NCBI RefSeq assembly: GCF_004769405.1
Contig: NZ_RQES01000010.1
Coordinates: 124,001 to 188,000 of the forward strand
Origin: Leptospira selangorensis
GTDB taxonomy: Bacteria > Spirochaetota > Leptospiria > Leptospirales > Leptospiraceae
DNA length: 64,000 bases
Reading direction: 5' to 3'
Shown one piece after another: positions 38,402 to 46,686 of the stretch. The stretch's first letter is position 1, and the number at the start of each line of letters is the position of its first letter. A program made the position numbers and the translations under genes. Below the pieces are notes generated by a model. It was not told the origin of the DNA. It saw only the letters and a list, made by a program, of their open reading frames with translations, and did no database searches.

Positions 38402-39979
38402 TATCCCAGTTCCCTCTTTGGGAATTTCGTATTCTCGATATTCCCAAAGACCTTTCGTTTTCACTTCATTCTCTTTCCAAGCATGACCGAATAATTCCAG
38501 CCAAACAGGACGGATCTCCGCTTCTGCCAATACTTTCATTCTATATTTATGCATTAGAATATTATTCGACTCTGGAAGTTTCGCAGCGTATTCCACCACA
38601 GCATCAGAATAAGAAATAAATCCTACTTTCTCTCCAGGATGTTTCTTGGAAAGAAAAGATACTATCGCGTCCATTCCTTGTGCGGAAGTTTCATTATGAA
38701 TACATAATACTCTTTTTTGAAAATAAGAAGGTCCGATAGATCCGCAAAGAACATCGTCTAAAAACAATAAACTGGAAGCTTGGGAATCCTTGTAAATAGA
38801 ACGAATTGATCTGATCTCTTTTGAACTTCGTTGGTAATTCACAAAACCGGCCAATGTCATTCCGAAAGAATAAATCACTAAAATGGAAAACGCCAAGTTT
38901 TTGCCTGATTTTCCCAGTTTCCATTCGGAAATCTCGGTCACTTCTTTCAAAACCAAAACAAATGGGATCAATGCAAGTCCGACATATCTTGGTCCCCAGT
39001 TTGAAACCCCATCGTTCGGAGCAAGGAATGCAATCAGTATGATAAATACATAAGAACTGAGCCCTAAATGATAGAAGGAGGCTTGGATCTTTCCTTCTTT
39101 GGCTTTTTTAACAAAGAAATAAAACAAAGGAAGAAGGATCGGTAAATAGATCAAAAGTCCCGGCATTGTATACGTTCCGATCAGGATTGTGAATGCCCTA
39201 GAAAGAACCGTTCCTTGGTCTTCGCCTGTATTAAAATTTTGGAAATATCTAGGACCGATCGGATGTTGGTAATCCAATGTATGGAATAAGAATAGTAGAA
39301 GTACAATAACTGAAAAAGATACGGAGAACCAAAAAGATTTTTTCCACCAATCTTTTCCGAAAGCGACCCAGCCGCTAGCCCAGAAGATCACAAAGAAGAT
39401 CAGAACTTCTAATCTTAACCAAACTCCAAGTCCTAGAGCGATCCCTCCGATTAGTTTATTGGAAATTTTATCTTCAGTCTTATAAAAGAAAGTAAGTCCT
39501 AATAATTCTAAAAGAAGAAGAGGAGGATGTTCCGAAAGTTCGGGTCCCATCAAAAAGATATACGTTCCGAAAAAAGTAAAAGCGAGCCAGAACCAGGAAA
39601 GATCCCAGAATCTTCTCAAAATATAAGCGGAGATCAGATTGAATATTCCCATCAAAACGGAAACAATCGGTACCCAACCTAAAACTAAAAATGGTGCGAT
39701 CAGAAGCGTGAGAAAGATCGGATATTGACCGATCATTCTATCTCCTATCTGGAAAACCATCGGGGCTTTCCAAAGAAAATAATTATAAGTCGGATCTAGA
39801 TCGAGGGAAGGATAGATCAGATTTTCAGTGCTGAAACCTGATTGAAACATGGAATAGGCTTGGTGGTATTTCAAAAACTGATCTGAAAAAAGTGCCTCCC
39901 AAGGTTTTAGTAAAATTAGGATCCCGAAATAAATTGCGCTAAATAGAAAGAATCCTTTTGAAATTCCAGTTGTTTTCAT
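38390..39979 (-). CDS. Large polytopic membrane protein, glycosyltransferase-39-like
   Basis: The product is about 529 residues from the ATG at 39979 (MKTTGISKG); the frame is open further upstream but begins with an unlikely sequence. About ten membrane helices are seen, with a loop [13 protein letters not shown] after the first helix, in the place where GT-C enzymes such as ArnT and PMT have an acidic periplasmic loop. A soluble C-terminal domain of about 120 residues has two Cys. A polyprenyl-phosphate sugar donor is a possible substrate because a DPM1-like gene is adjacent, but the catalytic DxD/DE is not clearly visible. The call remains tentative. Confidence 0.65.
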   Translation of the reverse strand: MKTTGISKGFFLFSAIYFGILILLKPWEALFSDQFLKYHQAYSMFQSGFSTENLIYPSLDLDPTYNYFLWKAPMVFQIGDRMIGQYPIFLTLLIAPFLVLGWVPIVSVLMGIFNLISAYILRRFWDLSWFWLAFTFFGTYIFLMGPELSEHPPLLLLELLGLTFFYKTEDKISNKLIGGIALGLGVWLRLEVLIFFVIFWASGWVAFGKDWWKKSFWFSVSFSVIVLLLFLFHTLDYQHPIGPRYFQNFNTGEDQGTVLSRAFTILIGTYTMPGLLIYLPILLPLFYFFVKKAKEGKIQASFYHLGLSSYVFIILIAFLAPNDGVSNWGPRYVGLALIPFVLVLKEVTEISEWKLGKSGKNLAFSILVIYSFGMTLAGFVNYQRSSKEIRSIRSIYKDSQASSLLFLDDVLCGSIGPSYFQKRVLCIHNETSAQGMDAIVSFLSKKHPGEKVGFISYSDAVVEYAAKLPESNNILMHKYRMKVLAEAEIRPVWLELFGHAWKENEVKTKGLWEYREYEIPKEGTGILRK

Positions 39980-40150
39980 GATCGAAGGCAAGCATCCCCC
40001 ACCCCCTAATTTATGAAACGAATTCTTGCCGGTACAAACACCCGCCATTTAAGTTTTTCGAAATAAATTTTGTATTTTTACTTGTAATTTCGATAATTAC
40101 ACCGGGAGATCAGTCTAAAACCCAAACATTCTCAAAGGAGAAAATCACTC

Positions 40151-40738
40151 GTGAAAACGAAACTTTATCTGATCCCTAGCCTTCTGGTGCTTTTAACTTT
40201 CGGCAGCCTTCAAGCTGGAAATTTTAAATTAGATAACGCTCACACCGGCGTTGGCTTCAAGATCAAACACCTTACCATTTCTAACGTATCCGGAAGTTTT
40301 AAAGACTTCAGCGGAAAATTCGCTTATGACGAAGCTACCGGTGCTCTTACTGATCTAGACGTAACTATCAAAGCAGCTTCCATTCACACTAACGACGAGA
40401 AAAGAGACGGACACTTGAAAGGAAAAGATTTCTTCAATGTAGACGATCATCCTTCTCTTACTTTCAAAGCAAAAAAAGCTACCGTTAAAAAAGGCGGAGT
40501 TTCTAAGATCCAAGGAGAATTAACTATCAAAGGAGTGACTAAACCGGTTACTTTAGAAGTTAAATTCACAGGATCTGCAAAAGACCCATGGGGAAATACT
40601 CACCTAGGTTTCGAAGCAGAAACTAAAATCAAAAGAGCTGATTTTGATATCGCTTGGAACAAACCTTTGGAAAAAGGCGGACTTCTAATCGGAGAAGAAG
40701 TTTCTATCCGTATCGAAGGCGAAGCACTTCCAGAATAA
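40151..40738 (+). CDS. YceI family periplasmic protein
   Basis: The 195-residue lipocalin-like YceI protein has a signal peptide ending SLQAG. YceI proteins bind polyisoprenoid or other long lipids in the periplasm. The sequence shows FKLDNAHTGVGFKIKHLTISNVSGSFKDFSG near the N terminus and HLKGKDFFNVDDHPSLTFK in the middle, both characteristic of the family. The start is GTG at 40151 with AAAGGAG upstream, and no ATG lies in a better position. It lies directly upstream of the bufferin-type gene on the same strand. Confidence 0.9.
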   Translation: MKTKLYLIPSLLVLLTFGSLQAGNFKLDNAHTGVGFKIKHLTISNVSGSFKDFSGKFAYDEATGALTDLDVTIKAASIHTNDEKRDGHLKGKDFFNVDDHPSLTFKAKKATVKKGGVSKIQGELTIKGVTKPVTLEVKFTGSAKDPWGNTHLGFEAETKIKRADFDIAWNKPLEKGGLLIGEEVSIRIEGEALPE

Positions 40739-40751
40739 TCTATATTATCCG

Positions 40752-40779
40752 ATCGGGGCTTTTGAAAGAAGGTCCCGAT
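40752..40779 (+). terminator. Possible weak hairpin after YceI
   Basis: ATCGGG at 40752-40757 pairs with CCCGAT at 40774-40779. The loop is 16 bases and only GTTTCT follows, so this is a weak candidate. If it works it would separate the YceI gene from the bufferin gene. Confidence 0.35.
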
Positions 40780-40909
40780 GTTTCTAATCTTCTCCCATAT
40801 TCTTCTCCTCCCTCCTTTTTACACGTAACCTTCTCAGCTTCCCATCGAAATAGGAACAGATCAGGCCAGAAAAATCAGGCTTAGATACTTCCATCTGGAG
40901 AAACAAAAG

Positions 40910-41167
40910 ATGAACGATCTAACTAAAAGTATGATCATCGGAGCCGCTCTAACAGGGTTATTCGCAACAGGAGCGATGGCAGAAAAGAAAGAAGCAAAAA
41001 CAGAAGAACCTAAAGGAGAATGCCACGGGATCAATTCTTGTAAAGGTACCGGGGACTGCGGTGGAAAAGGTCATAGCTGCGCCGGAAAAAATTCCTGCAA
41101 AGGAGAAGGTTGGATCTCTCTTACTAAAAAAGAATGTGAATCCAAAAAAGGAACATTTAAGAGCTAA
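40910..41167 (+). CDS. bufA: Bufferin-type cysteine-rich secreted peptide (BufA2-like)
   Basis: The 85-residue precursor has a signal peptide ending ATGAMA at Ala24. The mature 61-residue peptide has six Cys (38, 44, 50, 57, 63 and 76). The core repeats are GECHGINSCKG, TGDC, HSCAGKNSCKG and GWISLTKKEC, ending ESKKGTF. This Cys pattern is that of the BufA2 family of bufferins. Those periplasmic peptides have some cysteines converted by an MNIO enzyme to copper-binding heterocycles, and they limit copper toxicity. A GGAG ribosome site precedes the ATG. The 3' end overlaps the convergent bufC gene by 11 bases. The function is inferred from the family and from the neighbouring MNIO gene. Confidence 0.85.
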   Translation: MNDLTKSMIIGAALTGLFATGAMAEKKEAKTEEPKGECHGINSCKGTGDCGGKGHSCAGKNSCKGEGWISLTKKECESKKGTFKS

Positions 41168-41912
41168 CCTGAACGATCAAACCGTTTCTGGTCATCCCCG
41201 AAAGGAATTCGGAAATAGATCCCAAACCTTTCGGAGGATTTCCACAAATTTCCAAAGACCTTAAGATACTTTTTCCTTCGTACAAATTTTTACCGAAGGA
41301 CCATTCCCATTTTTCAATCTCTGAGACGAATAAGTCAGATCCTTTTTTTCCTAAGACCAAATATTGTTTTTTTTCGTTTAGAAAATCAGGAAGATCTTTC
41401 TGATTTTCAGTTTTCCATAGATCATAAATCGGATAAGAATATTCTAAAAACGAAACGGAAGAATGAAAGGTAACCTTTAGATCTTCCGTTTCTCCTTGAA
41501 GTAAACCGTTTTGCAGGTTAGTCCCATCATTTTTGCTAAGATGGAATATTCTAAAAACATAAAGTTCAAAATCTGCAATCTCTGCTAACACAGGGTGTTC
41601 CGAAAAATTCATCTTTAAATAGTCCGGAAATTTTTCCCCATAATCGGATAGATTATAAGAATATGATGAATTTTCCTTAATAAAGTTTTTCGCTGTTTCG
41701 AAAAAGTCCTCATCTCCCAAGACTCGCCAAACTGTTTCATATTTTTCTCCCAAGGCCTCCGTAAATCTGGCGCTATAAGCGTTTTGATAAACAGAGATCG
41801 CGGAACTATGTTCCAATTTTCCGCCAGGCAGGATATGCTCCGACAATAATGGAACTTCTTCTTTTCCCATAATGGTACTCGAAAAAAATTTTCTGAATTC
41901 TTCCGGGTTCAT
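41157..41912 (-). CDS. bufC: DUF2063 partner protein of the MNIO enzyme (BufC-like)
   Basis: The 251-residue protein starts at 41912 (MNPEEFRKFF); the longer in-frame start would lie inside the upstream gene. The N-terminal domain has a helical pattern with SVYQNAYSARFTEALGEKYETVWRVLGDEDF, which is the DUF2063 putative DNA-binding-type domain named after early annotations. It is usually encoded next to DUF692 enzymes and thought to deliver the precursor peptide. The ATG overlaps the bufB TGA by 4 bases. Its own stop overlaps bufA by 11 bases. The peptide-recognition role is inferred from known BufB/BufC pairs. Confidence 0.85.
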   Translation of the reverse strand: MNPEEFRKFFSSTIMGKEEVPLLSEHILPGGKLEHSSAISVYQNAYSARFTEALGEKYETVWRVLGDEDFFETAKNFIKENSSYSYNLSDYGEKFPDYLKMNFSEHPVLAEIADFELYVFRIFHLSKNDGTNLQNGLLQGETEDLKVTFHSSVSFLEYSYPIYDLWKTENQKDLPDFLNEKKQYLVLGKKGSDLFVSEIEKWEWSFGKNLYEGKSILRSLEICGNPPKGLGSISEFLSGMTRNGLIVQVSS

Positions 41913-42721
41913 TTCGGCACAGATCCCAAAATTGATTTTGCTTTGAGGGCTTCTTCTTCCATTTCTAAAAAGTTTGGAATATCCTCGTCCCATTCTAGTA
42001 AGATTGGAATTCCACGGATTTTATCCGCAAAAGAAGAAAATAGATCCCAAACTTCTTTTGCGACCGGTCTAGAATGTGTATCGAATAAAAATTCTCCTGT
42101 ATCCGTATGCCCGGCAAGATGGATCTGCCCTACATTCTCCCAAGGAATGGAATCCAAATATGTGAATGCGGAAAATCCATGGTTGATCGAATTCACATAT
42201 ATATTATTAATATCTAATAAGATCCCACATCCGCTTTTTTTAGAAAGTTCCGAGATAAATTCCCATTCTGTCATTTCGCTCTGCGGAAAACTCAAATAGG
42301 TCGAAACATTTTCCAATAGGATCTTTCTACCCAAGATCTCTTGGACCTGCATAACTCTCTCTATCGCAAATTTCAGGAATTCTTCAGTAAAAGGAAAAGG
42401 TAATAGATCGTGTAGATAATTTCCGGACTGTTCTGTCCAGCAAAGATGATCAGAAACCAGGAAAGGATCTATTCTTTGGATCAGTTCCTTCCATCGTTGT
42501 ATATACTTTTTATCGGGAAAAGTTCCGCCAAGTATTGATAAGGAAACTCCATGTAACGCGACCGGAAAATTTTTGCGTATAAACTCCAACGTCTCCAGGG
42601 GGCGACCTTGGGTATCCATATAATTTTCGGTGATTGCCTCGAACCAAGAAATTCTGACAGGTTCACCCTTTCTTAAATAAGGATAATGTTCTTTTCTTAA
42701 GCCCACTCCGATGGAAGACAT
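41909..42721 (-). CDS. bufB: DUF692/MNIO family peptide-modifying oxidase (BufB-like)
   Basis: The 270-residue TIM-barrel multinuclear non-haem iron oxygenase is predicted to oxidise Cys residues of the bufferin peptide. The start at 42721 (MSSIGVGLRKEHYPYL) has GGAGAA upstream. Metal ligands can be seen in LHGVSLSI, VSDHLCW, the LENVSTY loop, LDINNIYVN, IHLAGHTD, THSRPV and LLEWD, all in family order. BufB enzymes of this type install thiooxazole-like groups, as reported for bufferins. The gene is first in a leftward bufB-bufC operon. It diverges from the YHS gene, with 46 bases between the two starts. Confidence 0.9.
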   Translation of the reverse strand: MSSIGVGLRKEHYPYLRKGEPVRISWFEAITENYMDTQGRPLETLEFIRKNFPVALHGVSLSILGGTFPDKKYIQRWKELIQRIDPFLVSDHLCWTEQSGNYLHDLLPFPFTEEFLKFAIERVMQVQEILGRKILLENVSTYLSFPQSEMTEWEFISELSKKSGCGILLDINNIYVNSINHGFSAFTYLDSIPWENVGQIHLAGHTDTGEFLFDTHSRPVAKEVWDLFSSFADKIRGIPILLEWDEDIPNFLEMEEEALKAKSILGSVPK

Positions 42722-42767
42722 ATATTCTCCGATGTAACCTATTTCGATTCGATCCGAACAAGGATAC

Positions 42768-43226
42768 ATGAACAAGTCGTATTTTTTACCGATCGTACTT
42801 TTACTTCTCTGGGACTGCTCCGGAAGACAACTAGCGGATCCTGTTTTCAAACAAGATGGAAAAACCGCAATCCAAGGTTACGATCCGGTCGCTTATTTTA
42901 AGGAATCCAAACCGAAAGAAGGAAATCCTAAATTCAGTTTTCATTGGAAAGGTGCGGACTGGAGATTTTCTTCCGAAAAAAATCTGGAATCTTTTAAGAA
43001 GTCTCCGGAAAGTTTCGCTCCTCAATACGGAGGATATTGCGCTTATGCAATGAGAGACGGAGAAACTTATGAAACGGATCCTAAAGCTTGGAAAATTGTC
43101 TCCGGCAAATTATATTTGAACTATAACGAGAAGGTCCACGGTTTTTGGGAAAGAGACATACCCGGAAATATCGTAAAAGCGGATAATCAGTGGAAGGTTT
43201 TGCCTTTAATCAAAACAAACCCTTAA
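42768..43226 (+). CDS. YHS-domain protein, probably exported
   Basis: The 152-residue product has a hydrophobic N terminus ending LLLLWDC, a possible lipobox at Cys17, and then the YHS region DPVFKQDGKTAIQGYDPVAYF. It belongs to the YHS-domain (seleno)protein group, in which GGYCAYAMRDGE near residue 87 carries Cys where some relatives have selenocysteine. YHS domains often accompany heavy-metal proteins. Its start is 46 bases from bufB and it runs the other way, so the two promoters overlap. Its stop touches that of the J-domain gene. The role in metal handling is inferred from position only. Confidence 0.75.
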   Translation: MNKSYFLPIVLLLLWDCSGRQLADPVFKQDGKTAIQGYDPVAYFKESKPKEGNPKFSFHWKGADWRFSSEKNLESFKKSPESFAPQYGGYCAYAMRDGETYETDPKAWKIVSGKLYLNYNEKVHGFWERDIPGNIVKADNQWKVLPLIKTNP

Positions 43227-44138
43227 CTAACGATCTTTCATTACTAAAAAATTATAGGAAGCGATGATCTTTTGTGTCATCTCCAGACCGTTTTTGTTTA
43301 CGTCAGGATGATATTTTTTGATCATCTCTTTGTATTTATTTTTTAATTCAGCTTTTGTATATTCTTCGGAGAGTCCTAAAAATTCCCGATGCTCTCTTGT
43401 CTCAGCATCTTCATCCTCGTAAAACGATTTAGAAGAGAATTTTTTGCGGAAATTGGATTTTTTCTTTTTAGTCTTTTCTCTTTCTTCTTCTCTGAATCTT
43501 CCGAAAATTTCGTAATAAGCCCTATCTCTATATTCCGAGGTAATTTGTCGGATAGGGAATAACTTAGTATTTAAGATTTGAAAGAAATAATTCCTTAAGA
43601 ATACATCGGCTCCATAATCTCCCGAAAAACCTTTTCTTTCCAAAAATTCGGTGATCCCGTTATCCACTAATCTTTGCACATCGAATTGATCGTCGAAGTA
43701 GGAATCGAATGCGTCTTCGAATTTTTTGGTAGAAGATATGAGTAAAAGTAGAAGTTCCTTATCCAGATCATGTCTTTCCAATTTAGAAAGAACGATCTCC
43801 TTCAAATAAGCACGGAATTCATCCAGATAAGTGTCATCGAAATACACTCCACCTTTTGCGAATTCGTAGGCGAGGCCTTCGATTTTTAGGACCTTCTCCA
43901 GTAATAAAATGAGAAGATCCGCGTTGTCCTGGGTAAATCCTTGGGAACCTTTGGAAGAATATTCCCTTTCTCCTCGGAGAGTATATAGGAGTTTAAAATA
44001 ATCCTCTCGTCGGATCTCTAAAATTTCGATCAGTTTTTCGGAGGAGATAAACCACTCACAATCATTGCTGGAAGACTGTATCTCGAAGATTACGTCCTCT
44101 AAGGAAGATTTTACCTGATCAAAACTGCGAGCGTTCAA
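43227..44138 (-). CDS. J-domain protein with a C-terminal J domain
   Basis: The 303-residue cytoplasmic protein has no zinc-finger or substrate-binding domain of classic DnaJ. The J domain lies at the very C terminus (residues 245-303), with the HPD motif in KKYHPDVNKNG and the helix IIASYNFLV. The first 230 residues are helical and charged, with a Lys/Arg-rich basic linker (EEREKTKKKKSNFRKKF) before the J domain. It presumably recruits Hsp70 (DnaK) to a particular client. The arrangement differs from DnaJ (J domain first), so client specificity must come from the N-terminal region. The family of that region is unknown. Confidence 0.8.
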   Translation of the reverse strand: MNARSFDQVKSSLEDVIFEIQSSSNDCEWFISSEKLIEILEIRREDYFKLLYTLRGEREYSSKGSQGFTQDNADLLILLLEKVLKIEGLAYEFAKGGVYFDDTYLDEFRAYLKEIVLSKLERHDLDKELLLLLISSTKKFEDAFDSYFDDQFDVQRLVDNGITEFLERKGFSGDYGADVFLRNYFFQILNTKLFPIRQITSEYRDRAYYEIFGRFREEEREKTKKKKSNFRKKFSSKSFYEDEDAETREHREFLGLSEEYTKAELKNKYKEMIKKYHPDVNKNGLEMTQKIIASYNFLVMKDR

Positions 44139-44244
44139 AGTGAGAACCTATACTTAGACCCTTCTGCCCCGAATCGAGTTTGTCCACCTATTTTCCCGAG
44201 AAAAAAGATTTGATCCGGGCCGCATAAAACGAGATTTTTCCCAC

Positions 44245-46104
44245 ATGTTACCCCTTCTCGCGGTTTTCGGTTGTTTCACTCTTTATTTTTTAGGTTATAA
44301 GTTTTACTCCGGATTTTTATCAAAATCCATCTTCCAACTCAAAGACACTGTGGGTGATACCCCGGCTCATAAGTTCAATGACGGTGTAGATTATCTTCCC
44401 ACAAAGCCCGCGGTTTTATTCGGGCACCATTATGCTTCCATCGCGGGACTCGCTCCCATCCTAGGACCTGCAGTTGCAGTGATCTGGGGTTGGTTGCCTG
44501 CGATGCTTTGGGTGGTATTTGGAGGAATTTTCATAGGTTGTGTCCATGATTTCGGAGCAATCGTAGTTTCGGTCCGTAACCAAGGTAAATCGATCGGGCA
44601 AGTTGCTCAGGATCTTTTAGGACCAAGGGCGAGAAGTTTATTTCATGCGATCATTTTTTTCTTAGTCGCATTGGCAATGGGTGTGTTCGTGATCGTTCTT
44701 GCAGAAATGTTCTCTGCGGATCCTAAATTAAAGCAGGCACCCGTCACCCCTACTCCACAAATCGAACAAACACAAACTGCTCCGAGCATCAAAGACCATG
44801 TGCATCCTTCCGAAGTTAGGGTAGAAACTCCTTCTTCTCCTATTAAACTCAGAAGTCATTTCCCGGAGGCAGTAATTCCTACTGCAGGGATCATGGTGTT
44901 TGCCGTTTTAGTAGGATGGCTTCATTATAAAAAAGGAATGAAGTTAGGACCTCTCACATTCGCTTCCGTAACACTTACTTTGATAGTAATGGTTCTCGGA
45001 ATGAATGAATCCATTCTCACATGGACAGGTCTGAATGATATAGACAAATCCCCGGGTGTTCCAATTTGGAAAATTATACTTCTTGCATATGCTTTTCTGG
45101 CTTCCGTAACTCCAGTTTGGCTACTTCTCCAAAGTAGGGACTATATCAATTCCTTCTTATTGTATTTAGGGATTATCGCAATTTATTTCGGTTTCGTAAA
45201 AGGAAGTATCTTCGGCGAATTTTCTTCCTTTAACGCGGAAGCGATCCGCACTGAAAAAGTGGATATGGATATTATTCCGTTCGTGTTCATCACGATTGCA
45301 TGCGGAGCGGTTTCCGGTTTCCATGCTTTGGTAAGCTCCGGAACCACTGCAAAACAATTGGATAGAGAAATAGATGCAAGGGTAATCGGATACGGCGGAA
45401 TGATAGGTGAATCCCTTTTAGGTCTTACATCGGTTGTTGCCTGTACGATCGGATTTGCATCCGCGGGAGAATGGTCTTCTTTTTATAAATCCTGGTCCGG
45501 TATCCAAGGTTTAGCACCTTCTGTAGGGGCTTATATCTATGGAACCGGAAGATTTATCTCTCAGTTGGGATTCGACGAAGGTTTTGCCCAAGGTTTTATC
45601 GCACTCGTTGTAGTAAGCTTTGCTTTGACATCCTTAGATTCGGCTACCAGATTATTAAGATATAATATAGAAGAGATCGCAGAAAGTTTCAATTCGGAAA
45701 CGATCAGAAAAATTTTAGGGAATCGTTATGTTTCCAGTATTATCGCATGTGTTGCGATCGGATTTTTTGCATTCTTACAAATCGACCAAAACGGTAAAAA
45801 AACCACCGCGGGATTAGCGCTTTGGAAACTATTCGGGACAACAAACCAGCTGCTTGCAGGACTTGCTTTACTTGTAATCACAATCTATCTATTGTATTCT
45901 AAGAAAAAGACCTGGATCAGTTTTATACCGATGATATTCGTATTAGGCGCAACACTCTGGGCAATGGTTATTAACTTCTACGATTTTATATTCTCCAAGT
46001 CTCCTAGTTATTTACTCGCGACAGTCGGAGGAGTTTTAATCTTTCTAACCGTTTGGTTATTATTAGAAGCGATCCTGGCATGGAGAAGGTTTTCTAAAGC
46101 ATGA
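44245..46104 (+). CDS. cstA: Carbon starvation protein CstA
   Basis: The 619-residue polytopic permease belongs to the CstA/BtsT family, whose members import pyruvate or peptides during nutrient limitation. Conserved segments are visible: [35 protein letters not shown] at residues 51-88, [20 protein letters not shown], and [16 protein letters not shown] in the second half. A Pro/Thr/Gln-rich insert at about residues 165-200 ([14 protein letters not shown]) separates two sets of helices. It is shorter than E. coli CstA (about 700). The stop overlaps the Nudix gene ATG by 4 bases. Confidence 0.92.
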   Translation: MLPLLAVFGCFTLYFLGYKFYSGFLSKSIFQLKDTVGDTPAHKFNDGVDYLPTKPAVLFGHHYASIAGLAPILGPAVAVIWGWLPAMLWVVFGGIFIGCVHDFGAIVVSVRNQGKSIGQVAQDLLGPRARSLFHAIIFFLVALAMGVFVIVLAEMFSADPKLKQAPVTPTPQIEQTQTAPSIKDHVHPSEVRVETPSSPIKLRSHFPEAVIPTAGIMVFAVLVGWLHYKKGMKLGPLTFASVTLTLIVMVLGMNESILTWTGLNDIDKSPGVPIWKIILLAYAFLASVTPVWLLLQSRDYINSFLLYLGIIAIYFGFVKGSIFGEFSSFNAEAIRTEKVDMDIIPFVFITIACGAVSGFHALVSSGTTAKQLDREIDARVIGYGGMIGESLLGLTSVVACTIGFASAGEWSSFYKSWSGIQGLAPSVGAYIYGTGRFISQLGFDEGFAQGFIALVVVSFALTSLDSATRLLRYNIEEIAESFNSETIRKILGNRYVSSIIACVAIGFFAFLQIDQNGKKTTAGLALWKLFGTTNQLLAGLALLVITIYLLYSKKKTWISFIPMIFVLGATLWAMVINFYDFIFSKSPSYLLATVGGVLIFLTVWLLLEAILAWRRFSKA

Positions 46105-46652
46105 AATTTTGCAGCGTTTGCGGCTCTGAAGTAGTCCAAAAAATCCCAGAAGGAGACAGTCTCACAAGATACGTTTGTGAGAACTGTGGCACCATACATT
46201 ATCAAAATCCAAAGGTAATCGTTGGGACCATTCCTATTTGGGAAGGTAAAATACTACTCTGCAAACGTGCGATAGAACCTAGAAAAGGATACTGGACCCT
46301 ACCCGCCGGATTTTTAGAGAACAGAGAAACTGTGGAAGAAGGCGCCGCAAGAGAAACTTCGGAAGAAGCAAATGCAAAGATCGATATTGTTCGTCTTCAT
46401 TCCGTTTACAGTATTCCTCATATCAGCCAAGTTTATATGTTCTTCCTTGCCAATTTAATCGATGGAATTTTTTCGAAAAGCCCCGAATCGGAAGAAGTAA
46501 AACTATTCTCTCCCGAAGAAATACCTTGGGAAGAGATCGCGTTTGCCTCCGTCACATTCGCATTAAAACGTTATACTGAAAAATCCGAGCCTTCCAATTC
46601 GGGAACTCATATGGGTTCGATCCGTAACAGAAAATTAGAGGATAAAACATAA
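46101..46652 (+). CDS. Nudix hydrolase with N-terminal zinc ribbon
   Basis: The 183-residue product resembles the NudC branch. A zinc ribbon CSVCGSEV...[12 protein letters not shown] occupies the first 35 residues. It is followed by a Nudix fold with the box [20 protein letters not shown] near residues 70-92 and the preceding strand KGYWTLPAG. It would hydrolyse a nucleoside diphosphate derivative such as NADH or ADP-ribose; the substrate is not determinable. It is translationally coupled to cstA by a 4-base overlap. Confidence 0.88.
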   Translation: MKFCSVCGSEVVQKIPEGDSLTRYVCENCGTIHYQNPKVIVGTIPIWEGKILLCKRAIEPRKGYWTLPAGFLENRETVEEGAARETSEEANAKIDIVRLHSVYSIPHISQVYMFFLANLIDGIFSKSPESEEVKLFSPEEIPWEEIAFASVTFALKRYTEKSEPSNSGTHMGSIRNRKLEDKT

Positions 46653-46686
46653 GTGCATTTTTTCTCGGAAGGAATTTCCTAGTAGC

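Noticed and set aside
41993..42850. Longer starts for bufB (42850) and bufC (41993)
   Set aside because: The extra residues match no family members. The internal ATGs have ribosome sites (bufB) or the ATGA coupling (bufC).
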